From UBA2136 sp963974105 (GTDB lineage Bacteria; Pseudomonadota; Alphaproteobacteria; UBA2136): a stretch of DNA of 64,000 bases. Below, piece by piece: positions 26,256-34,732 of the stretch (the first letter of the stretch is position 1; the number at the start of each line of letters is the position of its first letter). The notes under the pieces were generated by a model that did no database searches, was not told the DNA's origin, and saw nothing but the letters and a program-made list of their open reading frames with translations. A program made the translations under genes and the position numbers. The stretch lies in the NCBI GenBank assembly GCA_963974105.1, contig CAXBBG010000002.1, positions 124,001 through 188,000 of the forward strand. The letters run 5' to 3'.

Positions 26256-26295
26256 TGGAGGAATCTCCTCCAATCTTCTTTTCCTTTATAAGGAG
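26256..26295 (+). promoter_or_regulatory. Structured 5' leader that may mask the ribosome site
   Basis: Two adjacent small hairpins precede the orphan gene at 26304. TGGAGGA-ATC-TCCTCCA (26256-26272) is a perfect 7-bp stem. TCCTT-TAT-AAGGA (26282-26294) directly buries the Shine-Dalgarno AAGGAG (26290-26295). The upstream CTCCT can also pair with AGGAG, giving mutually exclusive folds. Regulation of translation by temperature or a ligand is an inference. Confidence 0.4.
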
Positions 26296-26303
26296 TTTTA
26301 TCT

Positions 26304-26690
26304 ATGAGCCAAAAATCGGTTTACAGAGTCAAAATGACAGATCCAAGCAAAATGACGCGCCATTCATATTATACATTAAAACTTGTTTCAGGTATTTGCC
26401 CGAATACAAGACGCGTGGCGGGTAGGGCATTAACGTCCCATCAACCGGGCTTATATCATGTTTATGAGAATGTATCACAAATGTTAGAAGATGCGTTGAA
26501 ACAGGCTGAAAATTTGAATGAAAAGATTTATATTCATTTAAATGTTGAAGCTGGTATTTGCATTGGCGATATAAAGAAAGAATGCGATAAAGCTTTAAAA
26601 GGCGTGGCGATAGCCCACATTCTTCATCCAAGCACTGCATCTGTCAAAGTAAATGCACGTGAGCATATTATTTTATTGCAAACTGTCTAA
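26304..26690 (+). CDS. Hypothetical protein, 128 aa
   Basis: I do not recognise this protein. It is soluble, slightly basic, with three cysteines (SGICPNTRR, AGICIGDI and KKECDKA). Predicted alternation suggests an alpha/beta fold: MTDPSKMTRHSYYTLKL, a long helix at about 57-75 (MLEDALKQAENL), and two more strands at the end. It has a good ribosome site at 8-base spacing, its own terminator, and codon use like its neighbours, so it is very probably expressed. The 5' leader can fold over the ribosome site. Neighbours (rlmB, pnt) give no clue to function. Confidence 0.75.
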   Translation: MSQKSVYRVKMTDPSKMTRHSYYTLKLVSGICPNTRRVAGRALTSHQPGLYHVYENVSQMLEDALKQAENLNEKIYIHLNVEAGICIGDIKKECDKALKGVAIAHILHPSTASVKVNAREHIILLQTV

Positions 26691-26701
26691 ATTTTCGAAA
26701 T

Positions 26702-26729
26702 AAAAAAGCACCAGTCGGTGCTTTTTTTA
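26702..26729 (+). terminator. Rho-independent terminator
   Basis: AAAAAAGCACC-AGTC-GGTGCTTTTTT, an 11-bp perfect stem with a T tract, 12 bases after the orphan gene's stop codon. Confidence 0.92.
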
Positions 26730-26809
26730 TGCCTATCTTGCGGTATAGGCGATAAACTGATATATCTAGTATCAACATATTTTTTATATAAAAACAGGAA
26801 TAATAAATT

Positions 26810-27943
26810 ATGCTCATTACCATCCCAAGTGAAGCCCAGGGTGAAAACCGCGTTGCAATGACACCTGATACGGTTAAACGTTTACTCAGCAAGTTTAAAG
26901 GCGTTGACATAGCTGTAGAAAAGGGTGCTGGACAAAAAGCTTATATAGAAGACAGCGCTTTTGAAGCTGTAGGTGCAAAAATTGTAACACGCGCAAAATC
27001 ATTTGGGGGTGACATTGTATTAACGGTAAATGCACCAGCAAAGGCGGATATTAAAAATTTTAAAAAAGGTGCTTTGCTTATTGGTAGTTTAGACCCATCT
27101 TCAAATACCAACCTGTTTAAAGACTTTGCAAAAAGTGGCGTTAACGCGCTTGCTACAGAAAAAATTCCACGTATTTCACGTGCACAAGCTATGGACACAT
27201 TGTCATCTCAAGCCAACATTGCAGGCTATATGGCTGTTCTCGAAGCGACAAATCACTTCAATAAATTTTTCCCTGTAATGATGACGGCGGCGGGTTCAAG
27301 TAAACCTGCAAAAGTTATTATTTTAGGTGTGGGTGTTGCGGGGCTTCAAGCCATTGCCACAGCCAAACGCTTAGGTGCTTCGGTTGAAGCGTTTGATGTA
27401 CGCCCAGAAGTGGCAGAGCAAGTTCAGTCTCTTGGTGCTAAGTTTATTGACCTTGGTTTAGACGAAGACGGATCGGGCGAGGGCGGCTACGCAAAAGAAT
27501 TAAGCACTGAAGGTAAAGAAAAGCAGCAAGCTGCTTTACAAGAATATCTGAAAAAGGCTGATATTGTTATTACAACCGCTCAAATTCCTGGGCGCGCAGC
27601 ACCTATCCTTATTACAGAAGGCGCTGTTAAAGGCATGAAAGAAGGTTCTGTTGTGATTGATATGGCGGCAGGTGGCTTTAATCAAGCTAATAAAATTGCT
27701 GGGGGTAACTGCCCTTTAACTGTGGTGAATGAAGTTTGCGTGAAGCACGGCGTAACGCTTGTGGGTTATACCGATTACCCTTCACGTATGTCGGGTGATG
27801 CAAGTGCGTTCTTCTCACGCAACTTACTTAATATTTTACCGCTTCTTATCGAAGAAAATGAAGGTAAATCAGTTTTGAATATACATACAGATGATGAAAT
27901 TATTGTGAAGTCACTGGTAACGTTAGATGGAGAGGTTAAGTAA
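26810..27943 (+). CDS. pntAA: NAD(P) transhydrogenase, alpha subunit part 1 (domain I, NAD(H) binding)
   Basis: The soluble domain I of proton-translocating transhydrogenase, which passes hydride between NAD(H) and NADP(H) across the inner membrane complex. The 377-aa protein starts ITIPSEAQGENRVAMTPDTV and shows VIILGVGVAGLQAIATAKRLGA (NAD fold, about 167-188), an acidic end of the next strand (VEAFDVRPEV) and the mobile loop region AAPILITEGAVKGM. Having domain I on its own chain, followed by pntAB and pntB, is the Rhodospirillum-type three-subunit layout usual in alphaproteobacteria. The stop codon abuts the pntAB start. Confidence 0.96.
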   Translation: MLITIPSEAQGENRVAMTPDTVKRLLSKFKGVDIAVEKGAGQKAYIEDSAFEAVGAKIVTRAKSFGGDIVLTVNAPAKADIKNFKKGALLIGSLDPSSNTNLFKDFAKSGVNALATEKIPRISRAQAMDTLSSQANIAGYMAVLEATNHFNKFFPVMMTAAGSSKPAKVIILGVGVAGLQAIATAKRLGASVEAFDVRPEVAEQVQSLGAKFIDLGLDEDGSGEGGYAKELSTEGKEKQQAALQEYLKKADIVITTAQIPGRAAPILITEGAVKGMKEGSVVIDMAAGGFNQANKIAGGNCPLTVVNEVCVKHGVTLVGYTDYPSRMSGDASAFFSRNLLNILPLLIEENEGKSVLNIHTDDEIIVKSLVTLDGEVK

Positions 27944-28309
27944 ATGGTTGTTTCATTATTCACAGTCGCAGTTATTGTTTTTGTGTTGGCATGTTTTGTT
28001 GGTTATCACGTTGTGTGGGGGGTAACACCTGCATTACACACGCCTTTAATGGCTGTGACTAACGCTATTTCTGGTATTGTTATTGTTGGCGCTATGATGG
28101 TTGCTGGTGGCGCTGTTGAAGTTGACATGGCACAGTCAGATGTTCTGCTTGATATGATGGACGTGCAAGAGCATGCACCTGAATACAGTGCCTACATCGC
28201 AAAGGCCATTGGTTCTGTTGGTGTGTTTTTGGCATCTATTAACATTTTTGGTGGTTTTGTTGTGACCAACCGTATGTTGGCGATGTTTAAATCGAAGGAC
28301 AAAAAATAA
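27944..28309 (+). CDS. pntAB: NAD(P) transhydrogenase, alpha subunit part 2 (membrane helices)
   Basis: A 121-aa membrane subunit with an N-terminal helix (3-22) and three further helices (about 24-41 region, 44-63, 88-110), corresponding to the first part of transhydrogenase domain II. The phrase HVVWGVTPALHTPLMAVTNAISGIVIVGA is the strongly conserved PntAB signature. It begins at the base after the pntAA stop, so translation is coupled. Proton translocation needs it together with PntB. Confidence 0.95.
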   Translation: MVVSLFTVAVIVFVLACFVGYHVVWGVTPALHTPLMAVTNAISGIVIVGAMMVAGGAVEVDMAQSDVLLDMMDVQEHAPEYSAYIAKAIGSVGVFLASINIFGGFVVTNRMLAMFKSKDKK

Positions 28310-28380
28310 AAGGCTTTATGAAGGGCTTTGTAAACTAAATTCATAATTATATATTATAGATTATTGAGGGAATAATAAAA

Positions 28381-29808
28381 ATGACTGAACTTAAATCAAT
28401 GTTAATACCTTATTTAACAGGTGACACATTTGCGCTTATTTATCTGATAGCAGGCGTATTATTTATTTTAGGGCTTAAGGGCTTGGCACATCCATCAAGT
28501 GCAAGGCGCGGTAATAATTTTGCTATGCTTGGTATGTTCATTGCTATTGTAGCAACGCTTTTCCACCCTCATGTTGTAGACTACTTATGGATATTTATTC
28601 CAATGGCATTAGGGGCACTTATTGGTGTGCCTTTGGCGCTTAAAATTAACATGACATCTATGCCGCAATTGGTTGCAATACTTCACTCGTTTGTGGGTAT
28701 GGCAGCTGTTTTGGTTGCAGGTGGTATGTATTTAGAAAATCCACAAGCGCATGACACCGTTGCCATGATTGAAATTTTTATGGGTGCATGGATTGGTGCC
28801 ATCACTTTCACGGGGTCAATTGTTGCCTTTGGTAAACTTAATGGTAACTTCCGTAGTGCACCGATTACATTTAAAGGTCAGCATTTGTTGAACCTTATTA
28901 TCTTCACAGCTATGATTTTAGCAGGTATTTGCTTTGTTACTCAGCATAGCTTGCCAGCATTTATGATTATGTGTGGCTTGGCATTTTTACTTGGTTTTAC
29001 ACTGATTATTCCAATCGGTGGCGCGGATATGCCTGTCATTGTTTCGATGTTAAACTCTTATTCAGGTTGGGCAGCCGCAGCAACTGGTTTCACACTTGGT
29101 AACATGCAGCTTATTATTGCAGGTGCGCTTATTGGTTCTTCTGGTGCTATTCTTTCATATATTATGTGTAAAGCGATGAACCGTAGCTTTATCAGTGTTA
29201 TTTTAGGTGGTTTTGGTGCATCCGAAGAAGAAACCGCTATGGCGGCGAAGCAGGCATCGGCTGCCGAAAAAGGTGTGAAATCAGCGGCTGTAGAAGACGC
29301 TGCTTACATGCTTGAAAATGCTGAAAGCGTTATCATTGTTCCAGGTTATGGTATGGCGGTTGCACAAGCGCAGCACGCATTAAAAGACGTAATGGAAGTT
29401 TTAGAAGAAAAAGGTGTGAAGGTGCGTTTTGCTATTCACCCTGTAGCAGGTCGTATGCCAGGGCACATGAACGTGCTTTTGGCAGAGTCGGATGTACCAT
29501 ATGACCGTGTGGAAGAAATGGACGAAATTAACGGATCATTTTCACAAACTGATGTCGTACTGGTTGTTGGCGCAAACGACGTTGTAAACCCTGACGCAAA
29601 AGAAGATCCTTCAAGTCCACTTTATGGTATGCCAATTCTTGACGCTTATAAGGCTAAAATGGTTTACGTTGTGAAGCGTTCGATGAACAGTGGTTATGCA
29701 GGTGTTGAAAACACGTTGTTTTATATGGATAATACCTATATGATATTTGGTGACGCAAAAGAAGTTGCAGAAAATATGTCTAGTAGTCTTAAAGGTACAG
29801 GTCATTAA
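28381..29808 (+). CDS. pntB: NAD(P) transhydrogenase, beta subunit
   Basis: A 475-aa subunit with about nine membrane helices (residues 15-275) including LVAILHSFVGMAAVLVAGGMYL with the proton-path histidine, and the NADP(H)-binding domain III at about 295-475: VPGYGMAVAQAQHAL, AIHPVAGRMPGHMNVLLAE, VLVVGANDVVNPDA, VVKRSMNSGYAGVEN. All are standard PntB marks. It follows pntAB by 71 bases and has its own GAGGGAA ribosome site. Confidence 0.96.
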   Translation: MTELKSMLIPYLTGDTFALIYLIAGVLFILGLKGLAHPSSARRGNNFAMLGMFIAIVATLFHPHVVDYLWIFIPMALGALIGVPLALKINMTSMPQLVAILHSFVGMAAVLVAGGMYLENPQAHDTVAMIEIFMGAWIGAITFTGSIVAFGKLNGNFRSAPITFKGQHLLNLIIFTAMILAGICFVTQHSLPAFMIMCGLAFLLGFTLIIPIGGADMPVIVSMLNSYSGWAAAATGFTLGNMQLIIAGALIGSSGAILSYIMCKAMNRSFISVILGGFGASEEETAMAAKQASAAEKGVKSAAVEDAAYMLENAESVIIVPGYGMAVAQAQHALKDVMEVLEEKGVKVRFAIHPVAGRMPGHMNVLLAESDVPYDRVEEMDEINGSFSQTDVVLVVGANDVVNPDAKEDPSSPLYGMPILDAYKAKMVYVVKRSMNSGYAGVENTLFYMDNTYMIFGDAKEVAENMSSSLKGTGH

Positions 29809-29840
29809 GGTTTGGTAAAAATAATAAAAGGTAACCTTGC

Positions 29841-30326
29841 ATGAAAAACTTAATTAAATTTTTATTGTCACCTAAGGGGCGCATACGCCGCATGGCATTT
29901 GTTAATGCTTGGGTGTTGGTTATATCTTTGATGATTGCTTGTTATTTAATCGTTCCTGCAGGTGTTAATTATCTTATATTTATGCCGTTATTTTTGTTCA
30001 TACCAACGGTTAAACGCTTACATGATATTCATTTAAATGGGTTTTATGCTTTGATAGTGTATCAGCTATATGGTTTGCTTGCTTTTCAGGCAAATGGCAT
30101 GAATGCTATTGAAATGTTTGGCTACGTTGTGCCTATGTCCACATTAATTTATTATATGCTTTGGCCTACATTTGTTATTTTGTTTTATCTTGCTGTAAAA
30201 AAGGGCGATATAGGGACAAACCGTTATGGTATTAACCCCGCTTGGAAAGTCGTGCCTCGCGTTCCTTTGGCTGAGTTTTTGTCATGGCGTGGCATTGCAC
30301 TTAAAATTGGAGAAAAGCATAAATGA
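29841..30326 (+). CDS. DUF805 family inner-membrane protein
   Basis: A 161-aa protein with four membrane helices (about 19-39, 43-58, 68-85, 106-126). The N-terminal GRIRRMAFVNAW, the central VKRLHDIHLNGFYAL and the C-terminal KKGDIGTNRYG are the three blocks that define DUF805 (YhaH-like). The function of the family is unknown. It follows pntB by 32 bases and overlaps cutA by 4 bases (ATGA), so it belongs to the same transcript. Confidence 0.88.
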   Translation: MKNLIKFLLSPKGRIRRMAFVNAWVLVISLMIACYLIVPAGVNYLIFMPLFLFIPTVKRLHDIHLNGFYALIVYQLYGLLAFQANGMNAIEMFGYVVPMSTLIYYMLWPTFVILFYLAVKKGDIGTNRYGINPAWKVVPRVPLAEFLSWRGIALKIGEKHK

Positions 30327-30640
30327 GTTCTTATGCCGTTGTTTTTACCACGATGCCAGATAAGTCAAAAGCAAAAGACTTGGCAAAATATTTGGTTACA
30401 AACAAATTAGCGGCATGTGTGAATATTCTTCAAAACGCTACTTCCGTTTATGAATGGGAAGGGGAGCTTGTTGAAGAATCTGAAACTGTTCTTATTGTTA
30501 AAACCCGCACAGATATGGTTGAAAAAGTGATGATTGACATTCGTCATCACCATCCTTATGAAATTCCAGCGCTTTACAGTTTTACGGTTGATAAGGGCGA
30601 CGAAGGTTATATGTCGTGGGTTGATAAGCAGCTTTTATAA
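30323..30640 (+). CDS. cutA: Divalent-cation tolerance protein CutA
   Basis: A 105-aa protein of the trimeric PII-like CutA1 family. Visible motifs are VVFTTMPDKSKAKDLAKYLV, ACVNILQNATSVYEWEGELVEESETVLIVKT and HPYEIPALYSFTVDKGDEGYMSWV. Cytosolic; the name comes from copper sensitivity, but the biochemical role is unclear. It overlaps the DUF805 gene by 4 bases and ends before a strong terminator. Confidence 0.95.
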   Translation: MSSYAVVFTTMPDKSKAKDLAKYLVTNKLAACVNILQNATSVYEWEGELVEESETVLIVKTRTDMVEKVMIDIRHHHPYEIPALYSFTVDKGDEGYMSWVDKQLL

Positions 30641-30645
30641 ATTAT

Positions 30646-30677
30646 AAAAAAAAGCCCTTCGATAGGGCTTTTTTTTA
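30646..30677. terminator. Bidirectional Rho-independent terminator
   Basis: AAAAAAAAGCCCT / AGGGCTTTTTTTT stem with TCGAT loop, between converging cutA and the fimbrial subunit gene. Confidence 0.92.
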
Positions 30678-30695
30678 ATGGGTTTTATGTGTAAA

Positions 30696-31253
30696 TTAGC
30701 TGGGTTCAATTGTAATGGTCAGCGTACCGCTATAAGTACCGTTACTCATACCCGCCATAGCTGTATCTTGAATTTGAACATGTAAATTAGCGCTGTTGCC
30801 ACCAGTCGCACAGGTGCTGCTTTGCTGATTGGCATTTGGTATATTGTCTAATTTTACATTCGCAGTGAGTGCTGATTCTCCAACTGTTGTACCTGCAACG
30901 CTGTTCCATCGCACGCGGTAAGCAATGGCATCAGTTCCGTTTGTAATGGTGAATGCACTGCTCGCGCCATCACCAGAGGCCGTCACGCCATACTGCGCTG
31001 TTGGCGTATTACTGTAAACACATACAGGGTAATCATCATCAAAATCACCCGATACATATGTACCAAAGCTAATATCTTGCATGCCTGTAATGCGCACGCG
31101 GTCAGGAATGGTTACAGAAACATCAAAGCTTCCTGTTGATGTTGGGTTTAGTAAGCCTTGTGTCGCGGCAATACTGCTTGGGATGGCATAAATTCCTGAA
31201 GCGATAATAGCTGTGAGTAAGCATTTTTTATAAACGTTGTTTTGCATATTCAT
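30696..31253 (-). CDS. Probable fimbrial subunit (secreted, beta-rich)
   Basis: A 185-aa exported protein with signal peptide (1-29, SIAA|TQ). The mature chain is Ser/Thr/Gly/Asn-rich with strands throughout and two cysteines (YPVCVYSN, SSTCATGG) that could form one disulfide. It ends GTYSGTLTITIEPS, a C-terminal strand pattern shared by pilins and spore-coat-U/DUF4402-type subunits. Its gene follows the usher by 7 bases on the same strand, which is the main ground for the pilin call. I cannot tell shaft from tip subunit; only one subunit gene is present in the locus. Confidence 0.65.
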   Translation of the reverse strand: MNMQNNVYKKCLLTAIIASGIYAIPSSIAATQGLLNPTSTGSFDVSVTIPDRVRITGMQDISFGTYVSGDFDDDYPVCVYSNTPTAQYGVTASGDGASSAFTITNGTDAIAYRVRWNSVAGTTVGESALTANVKLDNIPNANQQSSTCATGGNSANLHVQIQDTAMAGMSNGTYSGTLTITIEPS

Positions 31254-31260
31254 TTATCCT

Positions 31261-33822
31261 TTATCCGCATGTAATATCGCCAATTTGCATAAATTGCTCA
31301 TCTTCTTTTATAGGAGGGAGCGCAAATACACATTGGTTTTTAGCTGTATTTATGTATGGCGTTTCTGAGCCAAGTAATTCCATTTGAAAGAAGCCATTAC
31401 TGTCAGTTGTTGAAAAATCTTTCAAGCCTTCAATGCGTTGCCAAGCAATAGGGTTGCCATTGGTGTCAACGGCGCGCCCCATATATAGATATACCTTGTT
31501 AACTACCCATTCGTGTTGGGCAATGTTCCCAGGGAATAAGGTGATTTCAACAGGTGCTGTATTGTAGTCAAGCATGGCGCTTGTTTTGCTAGAAGGTGCA
31601 ATGGTGAGTTTACCGCCAGAGTATTCTGGAATAGAAAAGGCAATATTATCTCCAACTTTTCCGTATGCTTTTGGAATACCATTGAAGTTAATAGAAACAT
31701 CTTCACCTATGGCGTTACCCTTTAACTTTACAATGATGTTATTTGTTTGCCCACCCATGCTTGGTACTAAGACAGAGCTTTTTTCTTCGGCATCTAAAAT
31801 AGAGTCACGTGTCGCAAGGAATGTTGTGTCCATGGTATAGTCAAGTTTTTGACTGTGTGGTCTATCATTGCGGTCTACGTTGTTGTAGTTTGCAGCAAAT
31901 GACATGCTTTCCATGTCATGTGTAGCGGCAATATTTGTTGTGTAAACATCAAGGTCATTACTAATTGAAGCTGTGTTATTTACATTGAATGAAGAGCCAA
32001 GGGAGTTCGCCCTGCGGTTGTTATATGATAAGTCTTGAGCAAGTTTATTATATGTTTGGCTTGTATTGCTGGCATTACCCGCAGAGCTTTTGTATTGCCA
32101 TTTTGTTAATGGTTTTAAGTATTGATATGTTAAAAACACACCGTGGTTTGTGTAGTTACGTCCACGGGTAATGTTGGCCTGTGTTGAAAGCCTGTGTCCG
32201 TTATTATAGTACATGCGCCAGTTAACAGAAGGGCCAAATGTGTAAGTTGATTGTGTATTTAAGTTTTTAGCACCTTGAGCGTTGAGCGACCATGTAAAGT
32301 CATTGACGGTATAACGCATACCTGCCACAACATTTGTTCTTTTTATGCCAATGTTGTTTAAAAAGTCGTATTCATCAAGTCCTGTCGTGTCATGGTTGTA
32401 ACCAAGGATGGCGTGTTGTGCGCGCACAAACCATGATGCTTTATCTGATTGATGGACAGGGTTATATTCAAATCCACCTGTAAAGGAAAGGTCGTTTTCT
32501 GATGTCATTGTGAATGCGGCATCGTATTTATAGCCATTGCCAAAGAATCCGCGTAATTTAGGTTCAAAGGCATAACCTGTATCTACACCATAAAGGTTTG
32601 CACTTAATTCAAGGGCATCGCTCAATCGCGTTGTATATTCAAATTGATAAACACCTTGTGAAAGCATATCGAGTCCGTCACGTTGGATACCTGCGGTGAA
32701 TCTAAACTGTGGTCTTTCTCTTGAAATAAGCGAGTTGTCTTTTTGGAAAAATCGACGTTCCTCTGTCACGGTACCTGTATCATCTGTAATTTCAATACGG
32801 ATATCATATGAGCCTGTTGGGAATCGCTTTGTATCAATTGTGGTCATACCAAATGGGTGCTGTTCAGAATAAATGATCTGACTTTCGTTGCGATAAATGC
32901 GCACTTGTCCACGCGCGGGGATAAAAATTTCAACTGGCGTTGCTTTTAGGCTTGCATCATCACTATTATTTCTACCGTTACTTTCAATACGCACACCATA
33001 TATATTGGCACCTGACGTTAAGTTAACACCGCCAGTGTTTAACATACCAGCAGAGTAGATATTGCTGCCTAGGTTATGTTCTATTACTGCATTTGCAAAG
33101 TCATAACCTTCATTTTTAATGTAGTTACCTGTCGCTTTAGCACCCCAGTTACCACGGCTCAGGGCCATGCTGTGGTATAAGCCAAGAGAATCTCTTGTTA
33201 GAGGGTCAAAGTCGGTTGTCCCTGTCATGCGCATACGACTTGAGAATGAAATGTAATTCGCTGTACTGCGCTTTATAGATTTTGATTCAGTGGTTTCGGC
33301 AAGGGCTTGGGCTTGTGCTACTTTAATAGAAAGGGTAAAGTTTTTTGGATCTACAGAAACTGAACCAACATTCTCAAGTTCTTTGCTTTCACCTGCATAT
33401 ATTCTTCCCGTTAACAAAGGTAAAAAAGCTTTGACATCTTTTACTTTTGGCATTTGATCTAATACATCAACAGGGTTATCAATTTCAACCCATTTATCTG
33501 TGTAGGTTACAAGTACACTACCAAAATAATTACCAACGGCATAAATATCAAATACCATTGTTTCAGGCGGCATTTCTTCTGAAATTTTCAGTGCAAGTTG
33601 CTTGGCTTTTTCAAGGCTTGTTGTAGGTTCTTCAACAATTTTTTTAGGTATTGCTGTTATATTGTTAGGTTCTGCTGGTGCTTCACCTGCAAACATGTCT
33701 GGTACATCTGCTGCTTGGGCCGTTAATGCAGAAAAAAGGCTCGTCGCCAATAAAGGTAAAGCGCCCAGCGCGACGGTTTGTTTTTTATTCGGTGATGTGT
33801 AAATAAAGCGGTTATTCTTCAT
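31261..33822 (-). CDS. Outer-membrane usher of an alpha-type (CS1/TcfC-like) fimbria
   Basis: An 853-aa protein forming the outer-membrane pore through which chaperone-bound subunits are polymerised. It has a signal peptide (about 1-37, QA|AD), an N-terminal chaperone-binding region (about 75-165) and an E-set-like block FIPARGQVRIYRNESQIIY with FPTGSYDIRIEITDDTGTV (about 298-350), the alpha-usher hallmark. A long beta barrel (about 370-690) and C-terminal carboxypeptidase-like domains (YMGRAVDTNGNPIAW...DSNGFFQMELLG) follow. It overlaps the chaperone gene by 11 bases. Alpha ushers are known mainly from enterobacteria and relatives. Confidence 0.85.
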   Translation of the reverse strand: MKNNRFIYTSPNKKQTVALGALPLLATSLFSALTAQAADVPDMFAGEAPAEPNNITAIPKKIVEEPTTSLEKAKQLALKISEEMPPETMVFDIYAVGNYFGSVLVTYTDKWVEIDNPVDVLDQMPKVKDVKAFLPLLTGRIYAGESKELENVGSVSVDPKNFTLSIKVAQAQALAETTESKSIKRSTANYISFSSRMRMTGTTDFDPLTRDSLGLYHSMALSRGNWGAKATGNYIKNEGYDFANAVIEHNLGSNIYSAGMLNTGGVNLTSGANIYGVRIESNGRNNSDDASLKATPVEIFIPARGQVRIYRNESQIIYSEQHPFGMTTIDTKRFPTGSYDIRIEITDDTGTVTEERRFFQKDNSLISRERPQFRFTAGIQRDGLDMLSQGVYQFEYTTRLSDALELSANLYGVDTGYAFEPKLRGFFGNGYKYDAAFTMTSENDLSFTGGFEYNPVHQSDKASWFVRAQHAILGYNHDTTGLDEYDFLNNIGIKRTNVVAGMRYTVNDFTWSLNAQGAKNLNTQSTYTFGPSVNWRMYYNNGHRLSTQANITRGRNYTNHGVFLTYQYLKPLTKWQYKSSAGNASNTSQTYNKLAQDLSYNNRRANSLGSSFNVNNTASISNDLDVYTTNIAATHDMESMSFAANYNNVDRNDRPHSQKLDYTMDTTFLATRDSILDAEEKSSVLVPSMGGQTNNIIVKLKGNAIGEDVSINFNGIPKAYGKVGDNIAFSIPEYSGGKLTIAPSSKTSAMLDYNTAPVEITLFPGNIAQHEWVVNKVYLYMGRAVDTNGNPIAWQRIEGLKDFSTTDSNGFFQMELLGSETPYINTAKNQCVFALPPIKEDEQFMQIGDITCG

Positions 33823-34516
33823 ACGGTATAATAACCTCCTTTATTTCACCAAGGCTGCGCATCTCTATGGAGATATCTTTGTCTTGCAGTGGCTCGGGTA
33901 GGCTTAAGACCCACATATCACCAGCCCATAAACGCTGACCGCTGATGGTGCATTTAATTTCCTTAGCACAAAATCCGTCACGGCGAAGAACAAGGTTTGT
34001 ATTGCCATTGTTTGTAAATGTAATACGGTCTTCGGTGCGTTCCCATGTAAGGTTTTCGGTCGGGGAAGGTGGGTTTAAAATAACCATAACACCTGTCGTT
34101 GTAAGTGTATGAATTTTAGAAGTCGCCACACCACCCTGCTCAATAACCTTTGGGCTAAAGACTATTCTAAAAATGCGTTCTTTATTTTCAGGGCGTTCCT
34201 GAGATGCAATGCGGACAGCACGCTGCGTTTTAGGTGAAAGGGTGAACATTTCAGGCGCAGTGAAAAGCGTTTTGGTTGATAGGTGTTCAGCATTTTCTGA
34301 AGCAGGGTTAATCACTTCTGTAATAACTGATTTTATTTGAATAGTTTTGTCAGCACTGTAATTCCCAACTGCAATATCAGTTATCAATCTTTCGCCATCT
34401 TTAAATTCTAAAATAGCGTCACTCACAATTACCTGTGCAAAGCAGGTAAAGGGTATGCAGGCTAATACAGCGAGCAGCGTAAATGAAGCGGTAGCTTTTC
34501 TAAATAAAATTCTCAT
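33812..34516 (-). CDS. Periplasmic fimbrial chaperone
   Basis: A 234-aa protein with signal peptide (1-27, CFA|QV). The mature part is a two-domain Ig-like chaperone: IVSDAILEFKDGERLITDIAVGN (first strands), the PapD-type edge strand ERIFRIVFSPK, and a second domain with NNGNTNLVLRRDGFC plus a second cysteine (EIKC), likely a disulfide. It leads a three-gene operon chaperone-usher-subunit. The length and low similarity to PapD suit the CS1/alpha type. A 216-bp divergent region separates it from the OmpA-like gene. Confidence 0.82.
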   Translation of the reverse strand: MRILFRKATASFTLLAVLACIPFTCFAQVIVSDAILEFKDGERLITDIAVGNYSADKTIQIKSVITEVINPASENAEHLSTKTLFTAPEMFTLSPKTQRAVRIASQERPENKERIFRIVFSPKVIEQGGVATSKIHTLTTTGVMVILNPPSPTENLTWERTEDRITFTNNGNTNLVLRRDGFCAKEIKCTISGQRLWAGDMWVLSLPEPLQDKDISIEMRSLGEIKEVIIPYEE

Positions 34517-34732
34517 AGCTAAAATTATATAGCGTTTGTGTTAAGAACGCTTACTTAGAATGGTTTGAAGCGGTTTAAAAGCCTTAAGTAGCACGAAGGT
34601 GTGTGGCACAATTTATACGCTTTTTACGCAGTTGTCTTTTTTGCACCGCTCCTCTGTAGAAACTTTGTATTTTTTTAGTGTGCTGAGTCTTTTTTACTTG
34701 ATGTTCTTGTGTGTGTATTTGCAAAATAAGGT

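Noticed and set aside
26810..27943. Alanine dehydrogenase
   Set aside because: The fold is shared, but the following pntAB and pntB genes settle it as transhydrogenase domain I.
34560..34640. Sigma-54 promoter ahead of the OmpA-like gene (TGGCACA...CGC)
   Set aside because: The spacing between the GG and GC elements is 12 instead of 10 bases.
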